Source of the DNA: Geobacter sp.
Lineage (GTDB): Bacteria > Desulfobacterota > Desulfuromonadia > Geobacterales > Geobacteraceae
Direction of reading: 5' to 3'
Assembly (NCBI GenBank): GCA_003857395.1
Contig: RPRC01000152.1
Coordinates: 1 to 16,589, forward strand
DNA: 16,589 nucleotides
The notes under the pieces were generated by a model. That model saw only the letters and a program-made list of their open reading frames with translations. It was not told where the DNA came from and did not search any database. Positions 7,624 to 14,604 of this stretch are shown here, in pieces (position 1 is the stretch's first letter; every line of letters begins with the position of its first letter). Position numbers and translations under genes: made by a program.

Positions 7624-8013
7624 ATGCCGGAAGAGAAAAAAAGCAGGCAGGAGAGACTGCGGAGCATTCTGCTGGAAGAAAAACGGCGCCTTTGGAGCGA
7701 ACTCCGCAGGGAGCTTTTCCGTAACCAGGAAAAACTTCAGAGCCAGTTCGACATCCCCCAGGATATCGGGGACCTGAGCATGCTGGATGTCCTTTCCGAC
7801 ACCGGCATTGCCCTGGCCGACGTCATGCGGGAGCGCCTGACGCGGATGGAGGAGGCGGAAAAAAAGCTCGCCGAGGGAACCGCCGGAATTTGCGACGACT
7901 GCGGCGAGGAAATAGACGAAGATAGGCTCCGCGTGCTCCCCTACGCTATCCGCTGCGTCAGCTGCCAGGAAAAACATGAGGGGCTTTCTTTCCCTCCCAA
8001 ATCGACCATCTGA
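7624..8013 (+). CDS. DksA/TraR-family zinc-finger transcription factor
   Basis: The protein is 129 aa. The ATG at 7624 follows AAAGGAGA by about nine bases. Residues 5-85 form the long helical hairpin of the family, with acidic residues near the tip (Q-D-I-G-D, 46-50, D47 and D50) that in DksA reach into the polymerase secondary channel. The C4 zinc finger is complete: C90, C93, C111, C114, in the pattern CxxC-x17-CxxC. Proteins of this family bind RNA polymerase directly and adjust initiation, in DksA's case together with ppGpp. At 129 aa it is shorter than E. coli DksA (151 aa), so it may be a paralogue rather than the main DksA. A sigma-54-type element lies just upstream. Confidence 0.88.
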   Translation: MPEEKKSRQERLRSILLEEKRRLWSELRRELFRNQEKLQSQFDIPQDIGDLSMLDVLSDTGIALADVMRERLTRMEEAEKKLAEGTAGICDDCGEEIDEDRLRVLPYAIRCVSCQEKHEGLSFPPKSTI

Positions 8014-8045
8014 AAAGAATATCAACAAGGAAAGAGTCCGTGGTC

Positions 8046-8807
8046 TTACCCCTCGAAAGGAGCGACCCGGATGCCCTCCTCGCTCAGACGCCGGCGTATC
8101 TCCCTGATCATGGCAACTCCTCCCGGCGTATCCCCATGCACGCACACGGTCTGGAAAACCAGGGGAACGATACTACCATCAATAGCAGCGACACACTTCT
8201 CCTTAACCATCCGCACAAGCCGCCCAGCAACGAGGTGCGGGTCATGCAGGACCGAGCCCTCGCACGTCCGCGGAACGAGTGTTCCGTCAGCAGCATAGGC
8301 CCGGTCGGCAAAGGCCTCTTCCATAAAAAACACTCCGAGTTCCCGCGCCGCCGCCGTCATCTGAGACCCCGCAAGACAGACCATGAACGCCTCCGGGGCA
8401 ATGTCCCGGATAGCAGAGGCAACCGTTCGTGCCGTAGCTCCGTCAACCGCGGCCCGATTGTACAGGGCGCCATGGACCTTGACGTGACGAAGGGGCACTC
8501 CCGTTGAACGGCAAATTGCGGAGAGGGCGCCGATCTGGTAAATAAGATCGGCCCGCAGTTCCTCAGGATGGATGGTCATGTCGCGACGCCCGAAAGAATG
8601 GGGGTCAGGATACGACGGGTGGGCGCCCACGGCGACCCCGTACCGTATCGCCAGACGAACGGACTTCTCCATGAGCAGCGGGTTTGATGCGTGAAAACCA
8701 CAGGCAATGTTGGCCGAGGTAATGAGCGGCATAATCTCAGTGTCACTATCACGAGAAGAAACCGTACGCCCCTCACCCAGGTCGCAGTTCAGGTCAATAC
8801 TCACCAT
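8046..8807 (-). CDS. pxpA: 5-oxoprolinase subunit A (LamB/YcsF family)
   Basis: The product is 253 aa, the normal length for the family. The start ATG at 8807 is preceded by AAGGGGGG. Family marks are the opening I-D-L-N-C-D-L-G-E-G, the S-A-N-I-A-C-G-F-H-A segment, V-G-A-H-P-S-Y-P-D, H-V-K-V-H-G-A-L-Y-N in the middle, and V-C-V-H-G-D-T-P near the C-terminus. PxpA works with PxpB and PxpC to hydrolyse 5-oxo-L-proline (pyroglutamate) to L-glutamate with ATP, removing a damage product of glutamine and glutamate. It is the last gene of a minus-strand operon after the PxpB-PxpC fusion, separated from it by a small frameshifted ORF. Older annotations call it LamB/YcsF, a lactam-utilisation protein. 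Confidence 0.93.
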   Translation of the reverse strand: MVSIDLNCDLGEGRTVSSRDSDTEIMPLITSANIACGFHASNPLLMEKSVRLAIRYGVAVGAHPSYPDPHSFGRRDMTIHPEELRADLIYQIGALSAICRSTGVPLRHVKVHGALYNRAAVDGATARTVASAIRDIAPEAFMVCLAGSQMTAAARELGVFFMEEAFADRAYAADGTLVPRTCEGSVLHDPHLVAGRLVRMVKEKCVAAIDGSIVPLVFQTVCVHGDTPGGVAMIREIRRRLSEEGIRVAPFEG

Positions 8808-8818
8808 CGAATCCCCCC

Positions 8819-8982
8819 TTATTCCAATTCCATATCAAGGCCCTCTCTGCGTTGGCTCGTCCTCAGCTGCTCAACGTACTCTTCAGTACGCCTCGCAGTC
8901 TCAATCCTCGCCGCCTTGAGATCATCCTTGATCTGAAATTGGTAGTACCAATCACCCCTTGGAATCTGCTCCGGTCAGTCAC
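8819..8982 (-). pseudogene. Small ORF with apparent one-base frameshift between pxpBC and pxpA
   Basis: Reading from a GTG at 8982 that overlaps the pxpBC stop (GTGA) gives V-T-D-R-S-R-F-Q and then goes off frame. The next frame, from the C run at 8955-8958 (GGGG on the minus strand) to TAA at 8819-8821, is open and protein-like: G-D-W-Y-Y-Q-F-Q-I-K-D-D-L-K-A-A-R, then a charged helix ending M-E-L-E. That second frame has no ATG, GTG or TTG start near its beginning. Adding one G to the run would join the two into a 54-aa protein. The ends fit the operon tightly: a 4-base overlap with pxpBC at the start, and a stop directly before the pxpA ribosome site. It is therefore either a frameshifted gene, a sequencing error in a homopolymer, or chance. 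The family is not recognised. Confidence 0.5.
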
Positions 8983-10721
8983 TGCCAGGCACCCCCTGCC
9001 AGTGCCGAGCGGATTCCCGCCAACAATTCTTCCTGCAGCCTCAGAACCCTGACCGCTTCGCTGTCGCTGCAGCGGACAAAGCGCACCCGAGTGCCCTGCC
9101 GTGCCTGAACGAGACGAGAGAGGTCCGGGCCGATAACCGCGCCGATCTTGGCGTAGCCCCCCGTTGTCTGATGGTCGGCAGTCATGACAAGAGGCAGGCC
9201 ATCACCAGGCACCTGCACCGCTCCGGCACACAGGGCGTCCGAAACGATATCCGCCCCGTATCGGTGACGGACCGGCGGGCCGTCGAGACAATATCCCATC
9301 CGGTCGTTACGAGGAGTAACGGTATAGACAGAGCTGAAGAAAGTCTTGATGCCCTCCGGTTCAAAAAGGTCGTCCTGCGGACCCGGAAGTACCCGAAGCC
9401 GGATTTCTTCAGGATATTCCGGCACAAGATGCGCGGGAAGAAACCGTTGCGCGGCCATGTCACCACAGTCCAACCCGCACGGCACGCGGTCGGCGGCCCG
9501 CAGGGCTCGCCCGCCGTAGCCTCCGATCCCAGCCCGTAGAGATGTGGAACGGCTCCCCAGAACGGTCGGCACGGCAATTCCGCCGCGCACCGCAAGATAG
9601 GCCCGACAACCGCTCACCGCATGGCCGAATGTCAACTCTCCACCCGGAGGAACGGAAAACGCCGACCAGGCACGAATCGGGACCCCGTTCAGCTTGCAGC
9701 CCATGTCTGCTCCGCAGACAGCCAGATAGGATTTGGTTTCAAAGCGGAAAGACCCGCCCAGCAGCGTCATTTCCAGGATCGCGGCATCCGGCCCGTTACC
9801 GGCGAGAAGGTTGGCCACCCTGGCGGCCCGGGAATCCATGGGCCCGCCAGGGGAAAGCCCGAAGGCCCGGAAGCCGAACCGCCCCCGGTCCTGCACAGTG
9901 GTTTGAAGCCCGGGCTTTATCACGCTGAAAAAACTTGCTGGCCGCTCTGCAGGAAGGGAGCTGGCGACGGGGTCAGCGGCTTCCTCCTGGCTGCCCGCCA
10001 TACGCTCAAAAACGGCACGGTCAATGGGGTCGAAGCAGATCCTGTCTCCCGCGGAAAAAAGGAATGGCTCAGACCTGAAAGGATCGAATAACCGTAGCGG
10101 AGTGCGACCGATGATACGCCATCCGCCCGGGCTTTCAAGCGGATACACACCGGTCTGGCTTCCGGCAATTCCCACCGATCCGGAGGCAACCATTTGCCGG
10201 GGCGTCTGCAAGCGAGGTGCTGCAATCCGCATCGGCAGGCCGCCAAGGTAGGGGAACCCGGGCAGAAAACCAAGCATATAGACCGGATAGCTCGCTCGCG
10301 AGTGCAGGGCAATAACCTCTTCCGGGGAAAGTCCGTTATGGCGAGCCACAAACTCAAGATCAGGGCCGAACTCGCCTCCATAGCAGACGGGAAGACGAAC
10401 AACCTGCCCCCCGACGGCTGAAGCCTCTCCGGAATTATCTCTGCTGGCGAGGCTGACGACCGTGTCCCGCAGAATTTTCCTGGACAGGAGCAGAGGATCG
10501 AACAGTATCAGGAGAGAGCGAAAGGTAGGCACCATTTCCAGAATTCCGCTAAGATCCAGCCTTCTCAGGGCAGATGCAAGCCGCCGGACCCTGACGTTCA
10601 CCGCCGGGTCAATACCGCGTCCCATCTCCGCAACGAGCCCCTGCTCTCCCATTCGCAGCAAACGGAGAGGCAATTCTGTATCTTCGGAAACGATTGTCAT
10701 GGAGTCTGTTTTCGGTTCCAT
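8979..10721 (-). CDS. Fused 5-oxoprolinase subunits B and C (PxpB-PxpC)
   Basis: The protein is 580 aa from the ATG at 10721; the frame is open further upstream but those residues look non-coding. The ribosome site is weak (GGGCCAG), and an in-frame ATG at 10700 is an alternative. Residues about 15-240 are PxpB (KipI-like), with G-F-L-P-G-F-P-Y-L-G-G-L-P (151-163) and P-G-G-W-R-I-I-G-R-T-P (198-208). A short linker (about 241-263) leads to PxpC (KipA-like), opening with P-G-L-Q-T-T-V-Q-D-R-G-R-F-G and P-G-G-P-M-D and running to the end. The two are usually separate genes; here they form one chain, like the urea-amidolyase-related fusions. With PxpA this should make the ATP-dependent 5-oxoprolinase. 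The old labels 'allophanate hydrolase subunit 1/2' refer to homology only. Confidence 0.9.
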   Translation of the reverse strand: MEPKTDSMTIVSEDTELPLRLLRMGEQGLVAEMGRGIDPAVNVRVRRLASALRRLDLSGILEMVPTFRSLLILFDPLLLSRKILRDTVVSLASRDNSGEASAVGGQVVRLPVCYGGEFGPDLEFVARHNGLSPEEVIALHSRASYPVYMLGFLPGFPYLGGLPMRIAAPRLQTPRQMVASGSVGIAGSQTGVYPLESPGGWRIIGRTPLRLFDPFRSEPFLFSAGDRICFDPIDRAVFERMAGSQEEAADPVASSLPAERPASFFSVIKPGLQTTVQDRGRFGFRAFGLSPGGPMDSRAARVANLLAGNGPDAAILEMTLLGGSFRFETKSYLAVCGADMGCKLNGVPIRAWSAFSVPPGGELTFGHAVSGCRAYLAVRGGIAVPTVLGSRSTSLRAGIGGYGGRALRAADRVPCGLDCGDMAAQRFLPAHLVPEYPEEIRLRVLPGPQDDLFEPEGIKTFFSSVYTVTPRNDRMGYCLDGPPVRHRYGADIVSDALCAGAVQVPGDGLPLVMTADHQTTGGYAKIGAVIGPDLSRLVQARQGTRVRFVRCSDSEAVRVLRLQEELLAGIRSALAGGAWQ

Positions 10722-10799
10722 TAATCTGGCCCGACAAAGCGGATTTATTTTACAAATTTTTACTGGGAAGGGGGGAAATCTGCTGAACGACAGGGAGAG

Positions 10800-10828
10800 A
10801 TAGTACGTTTTTTGGCAGCTCATTACAA
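10800..10828 (-). promoter_or_regulatory. Candidate promoter of the 5-oxoprolinase operon
   Basis: On the minus strand, TTGTAA (10828-10823), a 17-bp spacer and TACTAT (10805-10800) form a modest -35/-10 pair, leaving a leader of about 70 nt before the ATG at 10721. The spacing is right, but each hexamer matches only four of six consensus bases. Confidence 0.3.
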
Positions 10829-10854
10829 CGATGAAATTTTCAGAATCAAGCCGG

Positions 10855-12153
10855 CTAGAGGGCCCCCGCCTGGGTCCCCATTTCGTAACCGGCAGAACAC
10901 TCCAGGGCAATGGATTTGTGGAGAGTTGGCGACGATATTTCCATGTGCGGAAACTCTTCCATGTCGACGGGACAGCACCAGGCAATGCGGTTCTTTCCTG
11001 AAACCTTGGCATGGTAGAGTGCCGTGTCCGCCGAGTGAATCAGACTTTCAAAATGCTCGGTATGCTGGGGCTGCCGCGTTGCAATACCCATGCTCACGGT
11101 AACCTGGCCAAAGTGCGAAGAGCGGTGGGTAATTCTCAAATCGTGAATTGCCTTCATCATCCGTTTTGCGGTAAATATCGCACCTTCCCGATCCGTCATG
11201 GGCAGGAGAACACAAAACTCCTCACCACCATATCTGCTGACCAGATCACTCGGCCGCATGACCGCCGATTCGAGGGCGGCAGCCACTTGCCGCAGGCAGT
11301 CATCACCAGGGATGTGTCCGTAGGTATCGTTGAAGAGCTTGAACCAGTCAATGTCGATCATGATTACGGACAGCGGCTGCCCTGACCTTGACTCCAATTT
11401 CCACTCCTTCGAAAGGGACAACTCCAGGAAGCGGCGGTTGGCGATCCCGGTCAGAGGGTCCAGGTAGGAAAGCTTCTGCAAATACTCAACGGACTCCTGC
11501 ATAATCCTTCTCTGCCCGTCAACATGAGAGGCGTCCCGGAAACTCTCCAGACGCATCCGGAATACAATCCGTGATATGACAAAAGCAAGCAGAGTAGAAA
11601 GGGCCACATTGAGAAGCGCGGAAAGCAAGATGTGAGATTCAGGCCGAAAATAGAACGCAGAAAAGACAAAACTGAGCGATCCGAGGGCATAAAAAAGCAT
11701 ACTTCGACGGGCATCCTGAAAAAGGAAGCAACCAGTGATTATAACACCCAGCAGATACGGCTCGATCCCCGGCCTCACCACCAGAAGAGCGCCGGAAAAA
11801 ACGCCTACCCATGCGAGGGAAATGCTGACCATCGCGGTATCCCAGAAATAGTGGCAGGAAGGCAAACTGCCTGACTTCTCACGGGTTGCAAAGAGAAACA
11901 CCAGGAGGAACGCACAGAAGGAAACCCGGGAAATGATTGCCATGCCTGAAAGGCTTCGGAAGGAAGCGGGGCGAAGGGCCACGACACTGCAATCAATGAT
12001 CATGAGCAGCAAAGAAGCAGCGAGTATCAGTACTGCAAGGATCCTCTCCCGGTAAATGTTATCTGCCGTTACGGCATCCCGAAAGAGAACGGCCTCAGAA
12101 GGAGTTGGGACGACAAAACTCACTTCCCAGATTTTGTTCAGCATTTTCCACAT
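10855..12153 (-). CDS. Membrane diguanylate cyclase (GGDEF domain)
   Basis: The protein is 432 aa, reading from the ATG at 12153. No clear ribosome site precedes it, and the ATG at 12144 (codon 4) is possible. Residues about 38-198 hold six predicted membrane helices (roughly 38-60, 71-90, 107-126, 133-147, 151-168, 176-198), an MASE-like sensor module of unknown ligand. A short linker helix leads to a GGDEF domain (about 222-395), with D-P-L-T-G-I-A-N-R-R at 232-241, the active-site G-G-E-E-F at 309-313 and an I-site R300-x-x-D303 five residues before it. It should make cyclic di-GMP from two GTP at the inner membrane, with product inhibition through the I-site. A cysteine-containing tail of about 40 residues follows. 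The gene lies upstream of the 5-oxoprolinase operon, on the same strand but with a 133-bp gap, so it is probably a separate unit. Confidence 0.92.
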   Translation of the reverse strand: MWKMLNKIWEVSFVVPTPSEAVLFRDAVTADNIYRERILAVLILAASLLLMIIDCSVVALRPASFRSLSGMAIISRVSFCAFLLVFLFATREKSGSLPSCHYFWDTAMVSISLAWVGVFSGALLVVRPGIEPYLLGVIITGCFLFQDARRSMLFYALGSLSFVFSAFYFRPESHILLSALLNVALSTLLAFVISRIVFRMRLESFRDASHVDGQRRIMQESVEYLQKLSYLDPLTGIANRRFLELSLSKEWKLESRSGQPLSVIMIDIDWFKLFNDTYGHIPGDDCLRQVAAALESAVMRPSDLVSRYGGEEFCVLLPMTDREGAIFTAKRMMKAIHDLRITHRSSHFGQVTVSMGIATRQPQHTEHFESLIHSADTALYHAKVSGKNRIAWCCPVDMEEFPHMEISSPTLHKSIALECSAGYEMGTQAGAL

Positions 12154-12700
12154 GGATTGCTACACTTTCTTCCCGAACATGCCGGCAATAAATTCGATCT
12201 GTTCGTACAATATCGCTCTATCCATCCCGTCAAATCTCGCATCTGATACTATCTGTGGAAAATTCCAGGTTTATGTTTTGCGCTACCTGATTATGCTGCG
12301 ACAGCAAGAGCTAAAGTGAATGATGTAAAATAATTTTCTTCTTGGTTGAGGAAGCATAAACTTAGAACATGTTAACTATTTTTTCCAAAGAATAGCACCC
12401 TTTTCTGGAACTTCAACTGCAAAAATAAAATATATCTATCTCGCAACATTTTTTCCATGAAACATAGCTGGTGGCTTCGCAAAAAGGCATTCCCCCGCAA
12501 GTGGGGAGGGAACTGTTTGGAGAATTTGCGAGACTATCATAGCTGCCAGAGACAAGAAAAGCAGGCATTGCCAATTCTCATTACCTGACCGGAGTACCCT
12601 TGCAGCTTCGGCAAATTTTCGTGATAGTGCTCGGGAGCTTGCGGTTTTCATGACATATCGTACACTTCCACTAGTCACTGATTTCGTGCAGGGAGGATTC
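12154..12700. other. AT-rich gene-free region
   Basis: This is 547 bases between the divergent GGDEF and nucleotide-hydrolase genes. The part at about 12290-12460 is clearly AT-rich compared with its surroundings. Contents noticed: an 8-base palindrome AACATGTT near 12370; a 21-codon minus-strand ORF (12160-12225) ending just before the GGDEF start; and a CCCC/GGGG imperfect hairpin near 12490-12515. A minus-strand ORF (12436-12651) has no ribosome site. I found no RNA gene or known riboswitch. The region probably holds the promoters of both flanking genes, but no convincing -35/-10 pair was found. Confidence 0.5.
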
Positions 12701-13120
12701 ATGAAGCTGTTCTTCGCTGGTTCCATCAGAGGAGGAGGGGGATACCTCAAGGTTTACCGTCGAATCATCGCGCTTCTCAACACCCACGGCGAGGTCATTT
12801 CGGAATTCATGAATGACAACGGATCGTCGGAAACAGAGGGGAAAAAACATGATACTGCCATCCACACCAGAACCACCGAGGCCATACGACATTCGGACCT
12901 GGTAGTCGCCGAAGTATCGCACCCCTCGATCGGGGTCGGGTATGAAATTGCCCTCGCGGAGTCTATCGGCATCCCGGTCATCGCACTATACCATCGTGGA
13001 TCAGAATATCACCTATCGGCCATGATCGCCGGCAACGAAAAGATCGTGGTTCTCCCATACGATACCTTCGAAGAACTCGGCACCCTTCTGGTGAAACAGC
13101 TGGCGCCCCATTCTTCCTAA
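12701..13120 (+). CDS. DNPH1/Rcl-like 2'-deoxynucleoside 5'-phosphate N-hydrolase
   Basis: The protein is 139 aa. The ATG at 12701 follows GGGAGG by a few bases; the frame is open upstream but without a start of this quality. It matches the nucleoside 2-deoxyribosyltransferase/Rcl family: M-K-L-F-F-A-G-S-I-R-G-G at the start, S-D-L-V-V-A-E-V-S-x-P-S-I-G-V-G-Y-E (65-82) with D66 and the likely catalytic nucleophile E82, and S-A-M-I at 106-109, the serine that in Rcl comes from the partner subunit of a dimer. In the animal enzyme DNPH1 it cleaves the N-glycosidic bond of (modified) deoxynucleotides, a pool-cleaning job. That activity is inferred by homology; a deoxyribosyltransferase is the alternative. 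It is cytoplasmic, and its 3' end overlaps the opposing RNase Z-like gene. Confidence 0.8.
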   Translation: MKLFFAGSIRGGGGYLKVYRRIIALLNTHGEVISEFMNDNGSSETEGKKHDTAIHTRTTEAIRHSDLVVAEVSHPSIGVGYEIALAESIGIPVIALYHRGSEYHLSAMIAGNEKIVVLPYDTFEELGTLLVKQLAPHSS

Positions 13121-14121
13121 TCTTTGCAGGCATCTGCCACTTCCCGGCAAAGCTCTTCTCCCTGCTCACTATACTTCGGTGAGAAATGAAACGGTGTTAC
13201 CCGTGCCGCCCCCGCCTCCCGTGCAAGTGTACCGGCCTGACGGGCAGTGAGGTGATACTTTTCCCGTGCCCGCTCCACATCCTTCTGCAGAAACATCGCC
13301 TCAATAAAGAGATAGTCGGAACCGGCGGCTAGTTCTTTGATGCGGGAAATATTCACCGCACTGCCCACGACATCGGTTACATAGGTGATTTTCTGCCCCG
13401 GCACAATCCGCAAGACCTCCTTTTTGAGAACTCCCAGCGCCATGAATCGCTCTTGAACAGCCGTACCGTCCCGCCACCAGACCCGAAACAGAGCAGCATC
13501 AGGATCTCCGCGGAGCACGGCTTTCTTCAGCTCGGTCAGCCAAGGCCCGACCGGGAGCCCCTGCCTCTGGAGCCGATCCTTCATGATATTTACGTGATTC
13601 TTCTCTTCCAGGCTGAAGGCAAGGCAGGGAATTTTATGGTCAAGGCTTACGCAACGAACCCGGAACGTCTCGTCATCCAGAAGCACACCGCCCGCGGATG
13701 CAGACACCACATCCTGCTCACGGGAAAATCTGTTCCGGCAGCGAAACCGAGCGGAACGAAGCGTCACTCCATTAAACTCACTGGCAATGATCGTAAAATC
13801 GACCGGATAATTCTCCACCAGATTCCAGGTATAGGAGGCAAGGCGGTGCTCCACCTGGCCGATGAAGCCGGGCGGGCCATAGAGGTGGAGCCGTTTGTCA
13901 CGGGCGAGGAGGATGCGCACCATCCGATCAAAGCCGTTGAAGTGGTCCATGTGGGTATGGGAGACGAAGACATGGCTGACACGGAGGATCTTGCGCGGCG
14001 GCAGAAGATGCAGATCTCCCAGGTCGAAGAGGATAGCCCGCTTCTCAAACAGAAAATCGATGTAGAGACCCGGGTCGTCAAAGGGACCGTTCACCAGACT
14101 CGGGTGAAAAAGGGGTTTCAT
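13117..14121 (-). CDS. RNase Z-like metallo-beta-lactamase-fold hydrolase
   Basis: The protein is 334 aa. The ATG at 14121 has GAGGAG about eight bases upstream; an in-frame ATG at 14157 lacks one. It has the MBL metal motif H55-T-H57-M-D59-H60, a histidine in L-D-H-K-I-P-C-L-A-F (H162), D250 in Y-V-T-D, and a late H312 in F-H-F-S-P-K-Y. The order and the segment D-Y-L-F-I-E-A-M-F (269-277) and H290 recall tRNase Z (ElaC), which trims tRNA 3' ends. Against a true RNase Z: the usual H-S-T is H-L-T here, and residues about 120-150 and 176-245 carry extra sequence. It may act on another substrate. It converges on the Rcl-like gene, sharing bases 13117-13120 region, with no room for a terminator between them. 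Confidence 0.8.
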   Translation of the reverse strand: MKPLFHPSLVNGPFDDPGLYIDFLFEKRAILFDLGDLHLLPPRKILRVSHVFVSHTHMDHFNGFDRMVRILLARDKRLHLYGPPGFIGQVEHRLASYTWNLVENYPVDFTIIASEFNGVTLRSARFRCRNRFSREQDVVSASAGGVLLDDETFRVRCVSLDHKIPCLAFSLEEKNHVNIMKDRLQRQGLPVGPWLTELKKAVLRGDPDAALFRVWWRDGTAVQERFMALGVLKKEVLRIVPGQKITYVTDVVGSAVNISRIKELAAGSDYLFIEAMFLQKDVERAREKYHLTARQAGTLAREAGAARVTPFHFSPKYSEQGEELCREVADACKD

Positions 14122-14214
14122 AAGGTGGCTCCTCTGTTTGACGGATTCCTTTTTCATTATACAGGAAATAGCAGGTCTGCCAGTCAGGAATGATGACAGA
14201 GCGCACGGCTGCTG

Positions 14215-14237
14215 CACTCCCTTGCGACAAGGGAGTG
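14215..14237. repeat. Perfect 10-bp inverted repeat (hairpin)
   Basis: CACTCCCTTG (14215-14224) and CAAGGGAGTG (14228-14237) are perfect complements with a 3-base CGA loop. No T run follows on either strand, so it is not an intrinsic terminator. The GGGAG in the right arm is the only ribosome-site-like sequence for the TTG at 14240. Confidence 0.75.
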
Positions 14238-14239
14238 TG

Positions 14240-14434
14240 TTGAGAATAAAGATCTTAATTGTTGCCGCCATCCTTTTCCGCGGCGAAAAGTTCGGCACCA
14301 TCCAGCTCTACCGCGAGCTTCCCCCCTGCGGCCTCAAGGAAGCGGTGGAGATGATGGCCCGCAACACCCATCCTCCCGGAACCAGAACGACCGCGGCCAG
14401 CCAGGATCGAGCATATGTAATAGCCTGTGCTTGA
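14240..14434 (+). CDS. Possible small protein resembling the L7/L12 C-terminal domain
   Basis: A 64-codon frame from TTG at 14240 (GGGAG four bases upstream; the frame is open further back). Residues from about 14 to 32 read R-G-E-K-F-G-T-I-Q-L-Y-R-E then C-G-L-K-E-A-V-E, which closely follows the pattern of short bacterial proteins with a ribosomal L7/L12 C-terminal-like domain (typically G-x-K-I-x-A-I-K-L-Y-R-E, then G-L-K-E-A-K). After this the sequence (M-A-R-N-T-H-P-P-G) loses resemblance. It may be a real microprotein or a decayed remnant. The TTG start and the hairpin over the ribosome site weaken the case for an intact gene. Confidence 0.35.
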   Translation: MRIKILIVAAILFRGEKFGTIQLYRELPPCGLKEAVEMMARNTHPPGTRTTAASQDRAYVIACA

Positions 14435-14459
14435 CTTGATGTCCCCGCGGGCGTATTTT
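14431..14459 (+). promoter_or_regulatory. Candidate promoter of the type IIG restriction-modification gene
   Basis: TTGACT (14431-14436), a 17-bp spacer and TATTTT (14454-14459) form a fair sigma-70 pair. The start would be near 14466, about 140 nt before the ATG at 14605, so the leader contains the inverted repeat at 14518-14551. A TTGACA at 14584-14589 lies too close to the ATG to be useful. Confidence 0.4.
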
Positions 14460-14517
14460 AGGGCTCATTAATTGTCGCACTGCATGTTGTGCTGCTCAGG
14501 TATTTTCATAGGTCCAG

Positions 14518-14551
14518 AAATTCGGAAATCTCTTCATACCATTCCGAATTT
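14518..14551. repeat. Perfect 10-bp inverted repeat in the RM leader
   Basis: AAATTCGGAA (14518-14527) and TTCCGAATTT (14542-14551) are perfect complements separated by 14 bases. The arms are AT-rich and the centre-to-centre distance is 24 bp, between two and two and a half helical turns. It could be an operator bound by a dimer, or an RNA hairpin in the leader. No T run follows. Confidence 0.6.
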
Positions 14552-14604
14552 TCCTGAAAGAAGCATGCGTTACTACAATAGGAGTTGACAAGGTACTTTT
14601 CCCC

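Noticed and set aside
12160..12225. 21-codon minus-strand ORF just before the GGDEF gene
   Set aside because: The ribosome site is weak and the peptide too short to judge; mentioned only as intergenic content.
12266..12281. GG-N10-GC spacing (AGG then TTTTGC) on the plus strand
   Set aside because: The -24 half does not match beyond GG, and the next plus-strand gene starts about 420 bases away.
12436..12651. Minus-strand ORF starting M-K-T-A-S-S-R with one hydrophobic stretch
   Set aside because: No ribosome site. The C-terminal part resembles translated hairpin sequence (V-P-S-P-L-A-G-E), and no family was recognised. It could be a remnant but is not supported as a gene.
12590..12690. Possible GEMM-type (cyclic dinucleotide) riboswitch near the GGDEF gene
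   Set aside because: The region was checked by eye for the conserved GEMM core on both strands and it was not found.
14584..14589. TTGACA as a -35 box for the RM gene
   Set aside because: The matching -10 would fall inside the coding sequence, so the pair at 14431-14459 is preferred.
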